The notes beneath the pieces are model-generated. The model was not told the DNA's origin. It ran no database searches and saw only the letters and a list, made by a program, of their open reading frames with translations. Made by a program: the position numbers and the translations under genes. Shown one piece after another: positions 20,022-27,968 of a stretch of DNA of 43,498 bases. Numbering within the stretch: the first letter of the stretch is position 1; each line of letters opens with the position of its first letter. This DNA is from a virus, in IMG/VR virus record IMGVR_UViG_3300033233_000069, positions 1 through 43,498 of that record; one strand, written 5' to 3'.

Positions 20022-21488
20022 CTACCAACTGTAAACGATGATATATCCGAGACCACCTGTGCCACCAGCTCCACCGATGCCAGGGTTCATGCCAACGCCG
20101 CCACCGCCACCGCCACCGCCACCCCGGCCACCGTTGCCACCGGCCGCTCCGGCCGTACTAGCGGTGACCGTTGTGCCGCCACCCCCACCGCCAGCGCCGC
20201 CCCTCGTAGAGTTGCCATCGGCACCAGCCGTGCCTGCTGTCGGGGATGCACCATCCGTTCCGGCTGCTCCACCGCCACCTGTGGTATAACTGTTTGACGC
20301 GCCACCGGCAGAACCGGCCACGGTGGCGGGTGCCGAGGAATGGCATCCGCCATTTCCGCCGCCGCCGCCACCAAAGATGGAGGAACCACCTGCTTTTACA
20401 ACGGGGGTAACAGCAGCACTACTACTGCCGCCACCGGCACCGCCGTATTCACTGTTAGGGGTTGAGGAGGCTGCACCAATCCCACCATCTGAGCCAGTTC
20501 CACCAGCGACACCCGATGCACCCTTGGCTGCACCAACAGGGCCTGGGTCCCCACCGATGCCGCCTACCTCTCCGGCGGCAACGCCACCGGCTGAGCCAGT
20601 TCCGCCGCCGCCGCCACCGGGAGTCTTGAGCGCACTAATCTGTCCACCCCGTCCGCCGCCGCCGCCGTATGCGGTAATATAGGGAGTCGTACCAAAGGTG
20701 CTATTGCCACCCACTCCACCATCACCACCGGCCGCTCCGGCCGTACCAGCAGCACCACTACTTCCCACAGCACCGACGTTGACGTTTTCCGTTCCCCCGA
20801 GGTCAGAGGCACGGAATATCCGCTGCGCATATGCACCGCCACCGCCGCCGCCACCGCCTTTAGCGACGACAGCAGTGGCCAATGAGGCACCGCCACCGCC
20901 GCCACCGCCGCCACCCCACAGGCTAACCTGTACAAAGGTCGGGGTGAAGGAAGTGGGCTTAGTCCATACGCCAGCACCACTGGCTGTAAAGACCTGAACG
21001 TCCGAACCACCCGCTGCCGCAGCGCCAGTCGGTCCGACCGGTCCCATGAATCCATCCTCGCCGTCTATGCCATCCCAACCGGGGATACCGGCACCGACTG
21101 CCCCCTGAGCGCCCGTATTACCGGCAAAGAGTTGTTGTCCCTGGTCGTTGTACGTCTTCCAGCCATCGTCCGCCAAGGTCGCAAAACCACCAGCCAGGAT
21201 AGTGATGGTCGGTAGCATGATATTAGCAGCCGCAGTGCCATTGATGGTCAACTTGGCCGTGATGCTGATACCCGTGCTATTGACGAGATGGATGCCCTTG
21301 ATGATGGTTTGCGTGGAGGCGGGAACCGTGTAGAGTACGCCGATGGTGGCAGGAAGCTGACCTTGTGCAAGCACCTTGAAACTATCAGTGCCCGCCGCTA
21401 TCTCATCACCGAAGATGGTATACGTGATGGAGGTCGCAGCGCCACCGACTCCTCGAATCGTATCGCCGGTGTCAAGCGTCAATGACAT
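20022..21488 (-). CDS. Glycine-rich tail fiber protein (488 aa)
   Basis: The first 125 residues are a beta-type domain with the LYTVPA...IHLVNSTG pattern shared with the downstream 108-residue protein. A short collagen-like patch (GWDGIDGEDGFMGPVGPTG) follows, and then a strand segment VWTKPTSFTPTFVQVSLWGG. From about 190 to 480 the protein is extremely glycine-rich, with runs of up to ten glycines interspersed with Ala, Ser and Thr, and it ends in LGYIIVYSW. Glycine-rich domains of this type (Gly_rich_2) occur in phage adhesins; polyglycine II packing is known in some tail-fiber tips. It is probably a receptor-binding or fiber-tip protein. It is encoded next to the hub-collagen fusion. Confidence 0.8.
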   Translation of the reverse strand: MSLTLDTGDTIRGVGGAATSITYTIFGDEIAAGTDSFKVLAQGQLPATIGVLYTVPASTQTIIKGIHLVNSTGISITAKLTINGTAAANIMLPTITILAGGFATLADDGWKTYNDQGQQLFAGNTGAQGAVGAGIPGWDGIDGEDGFMGPVGPTGAAAAGGSDVQVFTASGAGVWTKPTSFTPTFVQVSLWGGGGGGGGGASLATAVVAKGGGGGGGGAYAQRIFRASDLGGTENVNVGAVGSSGAAGTAGAAGGDGGVGGNSTFGTTPYITAYGGGGGRGGQISALKTPGGGGGGTGSAGGVAAGEVGGIGGDPGPVGAAKGASGVAGGTGSDGGIGAASSTPNSEYGGAGGGSSSAAVTPVVKAGGSSIFGGGGGGNGGCHSSAPATVAGSAGGASNSYTTGGGGAAGTDGASPTAGTAGADGNSTRGGAGGGGGGTTVTASTAGAAGGNGGRGGGGGGGGGVGMNPGIGGAGGTGGLGYIIVYSW

Positions 21489-21491
21489 GAT

Positions 21492-24400
21492 TTAGCCTCC
21501 GAAGAACGTGAACGTGCGCTGGCTGGCCGAACTACCTGCACCTGCTGGTCCCGGCGGACCGGGCACGAATGAATCTTCTCCATCCTCACCATCATACACC
21601 ATGAGACCGAAGCCGGGGACGCCCTGCGCGCCAGTTGGTCCCGTTGCACCAGTGGCACCGGGGTCTCCTTGCACGCCTTGAATACCCTGTACGCCCTGTG
21701 CGCCGGTTGGGCCTTGTGCTCCCTGCGGGCCGGGGACCAGCGAATCTTCACCGTCTTCACCGTCGAAGCCAGGTACACCCTGCGGGCCGGTCGCGCCAGT
21801 GTCACCCTGCGGTCCGGTCGGCCCGATAACTCCCTGTGGGCCGGTTGCGCCAGTCTCACCCTGCACGCCTTGCACGCCTTGCGGACCAGGCACGAATGAT
21901 TCTTCGCCGTCCTCGCCGTCGAGGCCGGGTACACCGATACCGGCACTGCCTTGTGCGCCGTCAGCCCCAGTGGCCCCTGGCGCGCCCGCGACGCCATCCT
22001 GCCCTGGTGGTCCAGGCGGTCCGTCCGCCCCGTCCTCGCCGGGCATACCATCCTGTCCGGGCGGACCCTGTGGGCCAATACTTCCCGGCACACCGGGAGG
22101 ACCGGGCGGCACGAAGGCATACCCTTCGTCATCTCGACCATCCATTCCGAACATCAGCACGCCGGGCTCGGAATCGAGTAGTCGCGTGCCCTTTACCGGG
22201 TCCCAGGTATCCGTCTCGGCATTGTAGACATACTGCTGGCCGGTGGTGATATCAATGTATGTGTTCGATGATGTATCTGATGGAATGGGCGGACCGGAAC
22301 CAACCTGGAGGTCTGTCGGCGCGGAAATCAGGTCGCCGGTACCAAGGTTCATTCCCCACACGCCATTGATACCCGTTGACCCGAACTGTGAAGTCCGTTG
22401 CGTCCACGTGATGCCATCTGTGCTCGATGCCAGCTTGCCGCTATTGCCAACAGCTACCCATACCCCATTGGCATAGGCAATGTCATTGATACCTACGCCC
22501 GCAAAGGAAGAAGTTCGCTGTGTCCATATGCTGCCATCAGGACTCGTCGCCAGCTTGCCGCTCCCTCCAACGGCTACCCAAAGACCGGCACCATTGGCAT
22601 CTTTACCATATTGCAACTTATTGATAGTGTCAGCGCCAAAACCCGCGTCACGGAGTACCCAGCCAGAGGTGCCTGTATAACTCGTTCCTAGCCGACCATT
22701 GACTCCGACGACAATCCACAGGCCGTGCCCGGCAGCATCTTTTCCATACGCAACACCAATCAGCGCTCCCGCCCCGATGGGTTGCCCCAGAGCAGTCCAC
22801 GCCGCATCAGCCACCGTAGCTGTAGAAATGTTCCCGTCTTCGTTGACATCAATCCAACGCTTATTGCCATAGGCAACATCATACTTATATCGCGTATAGT
22901 ATGCAGGAGACCCCCAGTTTATCGTGATGCCGTCTTCGCTCAACCACATGTTACCGAAAGTACCGACCGTCACATAGAAAGCTCGTCCGTCCGACCCCGT
23001 GCCAAAGGCAATGGAAGCATGGTGACCGCCGCCTAGAGATACTGGGACCTTCTGCCAGTTGATGCCGTCCAGGCTATATTGATTTGAGTCGGCCCATAGC
23101 TTATCGCCATAGACTATCGGTTCAAGCGTTGTGCCAGCACCAAGAGCCGACGACCTCGATGTCCAAGTGATGCCGTCAGGGCTCGTGGAGATGATATTGC
23201 CGTTCCCAACGGCGACGAAGACGACACCGGACATGAGGGCCGGTAGGCCGCCACCTTTCGGGAAAAGCGTGGGAGAGGTTATCCAGTGCCCATCATCGAA
23301 TGATTCCCAGGTGATACCGAGAATCGTCCAGTAGGCAGCATCCACACCACTCGGAGCACCCGATGGGTCTGCGCCGAACGCATCGGAACCCCAGTTCTGC
23401 GTCTGCACCGCGCCATGATTGATGATGACCGGGACATTATCGCAGATGTCATAGTTCTCCAATGGCGCAAACGACCCGAGCCTTGTGCCCACGGAAATCT
23501 GTCGGCCGAGCCGACTCGCATCAATCGCAGCCTGTAGGGCGCGTCGCTTCAGGTCGGCTGCATCTACCGATTCAATCATCACCGGCGCTTGTCCGATACG
23601 GCCCCATTCGCCCTGGTCTACAGCGGAACTCTCGGCACGGTATAGCAGATTGGACCCCGCCCTGTCGCGACCAATCATATTGACCCGGGAGGCCCAGTCG
23701 GTCCCGAATGGGATGACGCGGTACCCTTGTGCCAGGTCCCCATAGCTAATGGCCAAGTCGTCCTTATCCACACCGGGATTGTCTTCCACCATGACGGTAT
23801 ATACGCCCGCCAACTTCTTGACACTCAGACGGGTTTGTTTCTGTGTCCCGGCGCGATGCGAGTTCAGGAGTCCCAGCACAAAATCCAGGGTATTCTGCAT
23901 CGTGCTGTAGATACCGGCGATTTTTTCATCCATCGCATCAATCGTGCCCAGCGTGATGAAGTTGACGAGGGAATCCGACTGCGAGATGGTGTACGTCAGT
24001 TGTGCGGTGACGATTTCCTTGATGGTCTTATTGACGTAGAACGACCCTGCTGGAGCTTGTTTCTTTGGCTTCTTCGGGTCAAAGCGTTCATCCCAGGTAT
24101 ATCCGAACAGGGCCAAGTAGTCGATTCCATAGAAGACCACCTCGGTATCGGTCGCATCCATGTCCCATACGAGACCAGCGAACACTTCGACCCATTGCCC
24201 GCCACGATAGAACTCGATGGCGTAGTGTGTCTGCTTGGGTTTGATAACGAGGATATTCGGGTCATCCACTAAGAGCGTCAGGTGCATCTCGCCCGGAGCG
24301 TTCCAACCGAGCGAGGCACCGGCCAGATGGGCAGCCGGACGATAGATAGTTGCAAGGGTTGCGCCTGGGCCACGATTGAAGGTAGCAGTCGTCGCTGTCG

Positions 24401-24731
24401 TGACCGTGATGTTGCCATAACCCAATGAGTTCGACCAGAAGGAAACGAGATATCCCGCGTTCGGGCCTTCGGTCAGACGGTAGAAAGACCCACCTGTTTG
24501 ATGCACGGGGTCATATGGCACGATGATGGGATTGACGACGTATGGCCCACCAGGCGCAGCATTGACCGTCGAGGGATACGAGATGATACCCGTCGTCGTA
24601 CGCGACCAAATCTTCGTCGTCGCGTTGAACGTAAGGCTGGTCTTGCCGGGCACGCCAATGCCGCCGCCAGCCAGGCCGCCCATGCCCAGAATCTTTATTC
24701 GCCATTCCTCAAGGGGGTCTACAACGGGCAT
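21492..24731 (-). CDS. Tail hub protein fused to beta-propeller and collagen-like fiber (1079 aa)
   Basis: The N-terminal 450 or so residues resemble phage tail-tip hub proteins (Tal/gp37-like): a strand-rich start, [14 protein letters not shown], then a second domain ending near [14 protein letters not shown]. From about 498 to 790 repeated units contain VAVG...(S/T)x-DG-x-x-W-T-x-R (SPDGITW, SLDGINW, SPDGSIW, STDGITW), typical of bacterial YCF48-like/BNR-type propellers. From about 872 to 1067 comes a Gly-X-Y collagen-like region, interrupted at least three times by a DGEDGE(E/D)S(F/L)VPG cassette. The last residues (QRTFTFFGG) may be a trimer tip. It is probably a trimeric baseplate-fiber protein. 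All three parts are in one open frame; no frameshift is seen. Confidence 0.82.
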   Translation of the reverse strand: MPVVDPLEEWRIKILGMGGLAGGGIGVPGKTSLTFNATTKIWSRTTTGIISYPSTVNAAPGGPYVVNPIIVPYDPVHQTGGSFYRLTEGPNAGYLVSFWSNSLGYGNITVTTATTATFNRGPGATLATIYRPAAHLAGASLGWNAPGEMHLTLLVDDPNILVIKPKQTHYAIEFYRGGQWVEVFAGLVWDMDATDTEVVFYGIDYLALFGYTWDERFDPKKPKKQAPAGSFYVNKTIKEIVTAQLTYTISQSDSLVNFITLGTIDAMDEKIAGIYSTMQNTLDFVLGLLNSHRAGTQKQTRLSVKKLAGVYTVMVEDNPGVDKDDLAISYGDLAQGYRVIPFGTDWASRVNMIGRDRAGSNLLYRAESSAVDQGEWGRIGQAPVMIESVDAADLKRRALQAAIDASRLGRQISVGTRLGSFAPLENYDICDNVPVIINHGAVQTQNWGSDAFGADPSGAPSGVDAAYWTILGITWESFDDGHWITSPTLFPKGGGLPALMSGVVFVAVGNGNIISTSPDGITWTSRSSALGAGTTLEPIVYGDKLWADSNQYSLDGINWQKVPVSLGGGHHASIAFGTGSDGRAFYVTVGTFGNMWLSEDGITINWGSPAYYTRYKYDVAYGNKRWIDVNEDGNISTATVADAAWTALGQPIGAGALIGVAYGKDAAGHGLWIVVGVNGRLGTSYTGTSGWVLRDAGFGADTINKLQYGKDANGAGLWVAVGGSGKLATSPDGSIWTQRTSSFAGVGINDIAYANGVWVAVGNSGKLASSTDGITWTQRTSQFGSTGINGVWGMNLGTGDLISAPTDLQVGSGPPIPSDTSSNTYIDITTGQQYVYNAETDTWDPVKGTRLLDSEPGVLMFGMDGRDDEGYAFVPPGPPGVPGSIGPQGPPGQDGMPGEDGADGPPGPPGQDGVAGAPGATGADGAQGSAGIGVPGLDGEDGEESFVPGPQGVQGVQGETGATGPQGVIGPTGPQGDTGATGPQGVPGFDGEDGEDSLVPGPQGAQGPTGAQGVQGIQGVQGDPGATGATGPTGAQGVPGFGLMVYDGEDGEDSFVPGPPGPAGAGSSASQRTFTFFGG

Positions 24732-25135
24732 TAGGCTACTGCCTTAGGGAGACGCTGACGAGTTCTGATTCTATGGCAGTTGGCGCAAACGATGTCGCAT
24801 TTCGCAATCTCTTCCAGTAATCTCGCCTGTGACCTTCCGTGCATGCTGGAAACAGGAAAGAGCTTCTCTCCGCGCACGTGGTCGAAGTCCATACACTCCG
24901 GCGGAAACAATCCCCCGCAATCCATACACGGAACGGCCTTTAGAGCATCCGTGAAAGCCCTATCACGCTCGCGAGTCGCTCGGTATCGGCGTTTACTGGT
25001 AGCATTCATAATATCTCGATTGGCTTGATAATATTGGCGCTGACCCGCTCTGACTTTTTCGGGATTATTCTGATGCCAACGTTTATTCCTAGCTCGACGT
25101 TCGTTTGGATGTGTGGCATCCCATTTAGCTCCCAT
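24731..25135 (-). CDS. HNH endonuclease inserted in the tail operon (134 aa)
   Basis: I use the ATG at 25135, one base after the stop of the Dit-like gene; the longer frame to 25258 is only the antisense extension. Residues 70-121 carry C-M-D-C-G, DFDHVRGEK with the HNH aspartate-histidine, and CANCHRIRT, a zinc-bound HNH fold. The N-terminal 60 residues are basic and tyrosine-rich (QYYQANRDIMNATSKRRYR), typical of mobile HNH proteins. The base composition looks more AT-rich than in the flanking tail genes. It is probably a free-standing homing endonuclease that inserted between two tail genes, and it has no good ribosome binding site. Confidence 0.8.
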   Translation of the reverse strand: MGAKWDATHPNERRARNKRWHQNNPEKVRAGQRQYYQANRDIMNATSKRRYRATRERDRAFTDALKAVPCMDCGGLFPPECMDFDHVRGEKLFPVSSMHGRSQARLLEEIAKCDIVCANCHRIRTRQRLPKAVA

Positions 25136-25136
25136 T

Positions 25137-25637
25137 CTAAGTGATGGAGGGATTCTTGGCGTAGAAGGTGACACTCCACATGATAGCCAGCGGGTCGGAG
25201 TCCAGGCCGCCATGCATATCCCGGTCAATGGTGTAGCGCAACCCGTTCGGCCGCACACTGATAGTCTTCTGTGTAACGGTAGGCGTAACTCCGCTAATCG
25301 TATACCACGTCAGATTAGTAAACCCAAGGGTCCCCGACGTAGCAATCATTGCCGCTTCAAGCGTGGCGAGACGAGCATAGGCTTCCCCGCGCGTCTTGTC
25401 ATACACTGTGCCACGCATAGCGAGCTTGCGAGCGCCCAACCACGTGCCGCCCACGTCGATACCATCGGCCAAGGCCAGGGGTTCCGTGAACTGGCGAATC
25501 TCCAACTCGGTTGGGTCAAACGAATCCACCGTACAACCGACCAGGACGGTCTTACCATTAACAAGACTGGCCGTTACCGTGTTCAGGGCTACACCACCGA
25601 AGGAGATGGCCCGCGTCAGGTCGGGGACGGATGCCAT
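25137..25637 (-). CDS. Dit-like distal tail protein (166 aa)
   Basis: The strand-rich sequence begins DLTRAISFGGVALNTVTASLVNG. It has a VDSFDPTELEIRQFTEPLALADGIDVGGTWLGARKLAM segment (typical of N-terminal Dit/tail-hub rings) and continues with RGTVYDKTRGEAYARLATLEAAMIA, a helix before the closing strands. It is encoded immediately before the hub-like protein (once the HNH insertion is set aside), the usual place of Dit. Confidence is moderate because Dit proteins have few conserved residues. Confidence 0.6.
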   Translation of the reverse strand: MASVPDLTRAISFGGVALNTVTASLVNGKTVLVGCTVDSFDPTELEIRQFTEPLALADGIDVGGTWLGARKLAMRGTVYDKTRGEAYARLATLEAAMIATSGTLGFTNLTWYTISGVTPTVTQKTISVRPNGLRYTIDRDMHGGLDSDPLAIMWSVTFYAKNPSIT

Positions 25638-25639
25638 GG

Positions 25640-26584
25640 CTAGACCCTCGCCCGCAGGCGCAGAAGGGCGCGAGACCTCCGTCGCCAGTCATCTCGCGCA
25701 AGATTGAGCATGCCCATCAGGGCTGCCGGACTCACATCGGAGTTGTTCGCCTTCGCCTGCCACTGCGCAAACAGGTCGCGCTCGGCGAGAAGCCTGGTGA
25801 TGGCCTCGGCTTGGCAGTAGGCAATCATGGCCAGGCGCACCTCGTCGCTCACGAAGACCACATCGGCATCGGCGCTCACCTGCACGTAGGGACTGTAGCC
25901 CCATACGCGAAGAAGGAAGTCGGTCTCAGCGCCATCAAACTGCGTATGAACCGAGTTGGGCAGGAATAGTGTGCCGTTCCACACAGACCATCCGGTTTGC
26001 GAATCGGCCACGTAGCCAGCGCTGGCAGGAGGAATGACCCACCAACGGATATTCGGTGTCTCCGTGGTCTTCCACAGCTCGACGCGCGATACCTCGATTT
26101 CCGGCACCGGCTCGGACGGCACGATACCGACTTGGCGGAACATCCCGGCCGTGATATCGGTGGTGAAATCCACGGCTGACCCGCCTAAGGTCGCCGAGAC
26201 CTCAAAGGCATTGGCTGTCAACCCGGCCGCGATGACGTAATAGGTCGTCCCGACAACCAAGCCTGAGCCACCAGTCAGAAACCGGAACATCACAGCATTA
26301 CCTGCCACCAGACCGTGTGCCGTGGAAGTCAGTACGTTTGTTGAAGCTACCCCGAACGGAGTGGTAAGGGCCTTCGTAACACCGACCTGCCGCAGTTGAT
26401 ATGTCAACGTATCGGCAACGGGAACGATGTCCTCTTGGAACTGTTCGGGTGCGATGCGCCCGACTTCTGCGAGCGCGGCCTGGATGAGCGTGCCCACAGC
26501 CGCAGTATCGAACGTCGTATTGTTGGGGTCGCGCAGCGCTGCACTGACCGCCGTCTTGAAGGCAGAGAATGTTATACTGGCCAC
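25640..26584 (-). CDS. Head-tail connector/adaptor with inserted beta domain, GTG start (314 aa)
   Basis: GAGGTG precedes the GTG. The N-terminal FSAFKTAVSAALRDPNNTTFDTAAVGTLIQAALAEV and the C-terminal MIAYCQAEAITRLLAERDLFAQWQAKANNSDVSPAALMGML are helices typical of phage head-tail connector proteins. Between about residues 75 and 150 sits an inserted beta domain (STAHGLVAGNAVMFRFL, GTTYYVIAAGL, FEVSATLGGSAVDFTTDI). The same domain is found in the adjacent decoration-like protein at 26651-27379. I read this as domain shuffling within the structural region. The exact connector class is uncertain. Confidence 0.65.
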   Translation of the reverse strand: MASITFSAFKTAVSAALRDPNNTTFDTAAVGTLIQAALAEVGRIAPEQFQEDIVPVADTLTYQLRQVGVTKALTTPFGVASTNVLTSTAHGLVAGNAVMFRFLTGGSGLVVGTTYYVIAAGLTANAFEVSATLGGSAVDFTTDITAGMFRQVGIVPSEPVPEIEVSRVELWKTTETPNIRWWVIPPASAGYVADSQTGWSVWNGTLFLPNSVHTQFDGAETDFLLRVWGYSPYVQVSADADVVFVSDEVRLAMIAYCQAEAITRLLAERDLFAQWQAKANNSDVSPAALMGMLNLARDDWRRRSRALLRLRARV

Positions 26585-26609
26585 GAAGCACCTCTACTTG
26601 TATCGGCTA

Positions 26610-26633
26610 GGGCGGGTTCGCAGCAACCCGCCC
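26610..26633 (-). terminator. Strong hairpin between decoration-like and connector genes
   Basis: GGGCGGGTT and AACCCGCCC form a perfect 9-bp stem with a six-base loop, lying between the stop at 26651 and the GTG at 26584. On the minus strand it is not followed by a U-tract. It may act as a weak terminator, an attenuator, or an RNA-processing element separating high and lower expression of capsid and tail genes. Confidence 0.45.
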
Positions 26634-26650
26634 CGCCGAGAGTGATGTGC

Positions 26651-27379
26651 TTAGACCGTAACCGCCGGGTCGCCGAGATTCGCTTCGTCAATGACGAAGT
26701 AGATGTCCCCAGTACCCAGGTTGCCACCCTCCGCAACGGTGAGTGTCAACTTGCCCGCGACTTCGATGTCACGGTTTACGTTCGGAGCAGAGGTCGCCGC
26801 CGAGATGGCAGCACCAGCAGCATCCGAAATAATCATGGAGGGGCGGAAATACAACGGCACCCGCTGAGTCACATTGACCCACGTAGAGGCAGTGATATCC
26901 GAACCCATGTCGATAGATGCGCCACCGTCCGTCGCACTGATACGGAACGTCGTGTCCGTCAAGTTACCAGCGAGCACGTAATAGTTCGTATTCAATGCTG
27001 GAAGAGTGCCACCCGTCTTCGAGATGAAACGAATGATGTCACTGGCCGCGAGGCCATTGACGCCAGAGTTAATGAACAGGTCCTCTGCCGCTCCACCTGT
27101 GTCATCCCCGGTCGTAGTGCCCGAGAACTTCAACTTGTCCGTGTCATAAGACCACAGGGTCGCGCCATACACATCTTTCAATGTGAAGATGGCATTACCC
27201 ACGGAATCCGCAGCGCCGAGAGAGTTGACCGGGATAGCAACGGCAACGAGCTTGCCGAAACCGACCCCGATGACAGTTGCCGATGCATCGCCGGACGCAT
27301 TAGCGAGCCAGGTTGCCTTGGTCTTGACGACACCGCGAGAGCGGTGTTCGACCTTGACGTTCGTGATTGTGCCTGCCAT
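26651..27379 (-). CDS. Decoration-like structural protein with inserted beta domain (242 aa)
   Basis: The start MAGTITNVKVEHRSRGVVKTKATWLANASGDASATVIGVGFG closely parallels the next gene upstream (MAGTITSSVKSRKGLGIVRIRAAITCDASGNASATVIGSAYG). The ends also match (NRDIEVAGKLTLTVAEGGNLGTGDIY against NRDIFVAGNIKLAVAQGGNATTGALD). The extra residues, about 95-170, carry the TGGTLPALNTNYYVLAGNLTDTTFRISATDGGASIDMGSDI domain also seen in the connector. It is probably a capsid decoration or minor structural protein produced by tandem duplication followed by domain insertion. Its location after the capsid gene supports a virion role. Confidence 0.65.
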   Translation of the reverse strand: MAGTITNVKVEHRSRGVVKTKATWLANASGDASATVIGVGFGKLVAVAIPVNSLGAADSVGNAIFTLKDVYGATLWSYDTDKLKFSGTTTGDDTGGAAEDLFINSGVNGLAASDIIRFISKTGGTLPALNTNYYVLAGNLTDTTFRISATDGGASIDMGSDITASTWVNVTQRVPLYFRPSMIISDAAGAAISAATSAPNVNRDIEVAGKLTLTVAEGGNLGTGDIYFVIDEANLGDPAVTV

Positions 27380-27385
27380 GGTCGG

Positions 27386-27820
27386 CTAGCCTTCCTGCAC
27401 GAAAACGTCGAGCGCGCCCGTTGTAGCGTTGCCGCCCTGGGCAACGGCCAGCTTGATATTCCCCGCAACAAAGATGTCGCGGTTGATGTCATTGGCCGTA
27501 GTCGCAGGTGTGATGGCCGCACCAGCATTGTCCGTCACGGCCATGGTGGGGCGCTTGAACAACGGAGACGTGCCAGCGTTGGCGAGTGACCAGATGGTCG
27601 CTCCGCTATCGCCGTCCGTCAATGTGAGGTCAGCACCAGTGTCCATCGTGGCACCAGCCCCGGCTGTCGGGTCATACGCGATACCGACGATACGGCCATA
27701 GGCCGAACCGATAACGGTAGCCGATGCATTACCAGACGCATCGCACGTGATGGCCGCCCGGATACGGACGATGCCAAGGCCCTTGCGGGACTTGACGGAT
27801 GAAGTGATTGTTCCTGCCAT
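27386..27820 (-). CDS. Decoration-like structural protein, short paralogue (144 aa)
   Basis: This is the short version of the protein encoded at 26651-27379 and has the same N- and C-terminal segments without the middle insertion. It is strand-rich with frequent Ala, Gly, Thr and Asp, as in capsid decoration or cement proteins. It is encoded directly after the major capsid gene, separated by a hairpin and a possible promoter, and six bases before its paralogue. Virion location is inferred from position; no catalytic motif is seen. Confidence 0.65.
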   Translation of the reverse strand: MAGTITSSVKSRKGLGIVRIRAAITCDASGNASATVIGSAYGRIVGIAYDPTAGAGATMDTGADLTLTDGDSGATIWSLANAGTSPLFKRPTMAVTDNAGAAITPATTANDINRDIFVAGNIKLAVAQGGNATTGALDVFVQEG

Positions 27821-27860
27821 TCAGGATGCTCCTTTTCTCTGCCGGTTGCTCCGGCTGCTT

Positions 27861-27899
27861 GGCCGAGCGGTAGTCCGCTCTATTGATTAGATTGTAGCA
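27861..27899 (-). promoter_or_regulatory. Extended minus-10 candidate and leader hairpin upstream of decoration genes
   Basis: On the minus strand TGCTACAAT (27899-27891) matches the extended minus-10 TGnTATAAT with one mismatch. Downstream in the leader, GAGCGG and CCGCTC near 27865-27880 form a 6-bp hairpin with a four-base loop. No good minus-35 is seen. It could give the decoration genes a transcript of their own after the capsid gene's hairpin. Confidence 0.3.
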
Positions 27900-27907
27900 G
27901 AAGATTG

Positions 27908-27961
27908 GGCGTCCCGCCGACTCAACTAGTCCTACGGGCTAGCAGTGGACGGCGGGACGCC
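27908..27961 (-). terminator. Nested 12-bp hairpin after the capsid gene
   Basis: GGCGTCCCGCCG (27908-27919) pairs perfectly with CGGCGGGACGCC (27950-27961). Inside it, CTAGTCC and GGGCTAG (27926-27942) form a second 7-bp hairpin around TAC, one pair being G-T. It starts eight bases after the capsid stop on the minus strand. No U-tract follows. It is probably a terminator-like element or an mRNA-stabilising structure for the capsid transcript. Confidence 0.55.
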
Positions 27962-27968
27962 TATTCAG

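Noticed and set aside
20038-20682. Proline-rich plus-strand frames over the glycine-rich fiber gene
   Set aside because: GGC/GGT glycine codons read as GCC/ACC/CCG proline or alanine on the other strand; purely compositional.
26396-27589. 397-residue plus-strand open frame
   Set aside because: It is antisense to the connector and decoration genes, has an Arg/Val/Asp-rich composition typical of a shadow frame and no ribosome binding site or motif.
27850-27885. tRNA-Ser-like D-arm (TGGCCGAGCGGT) on the plus strand
   Set aside because: No acceptor or T-arm partner follows; the GAGCGG/CCGCTC hairpin explains the resemblance.
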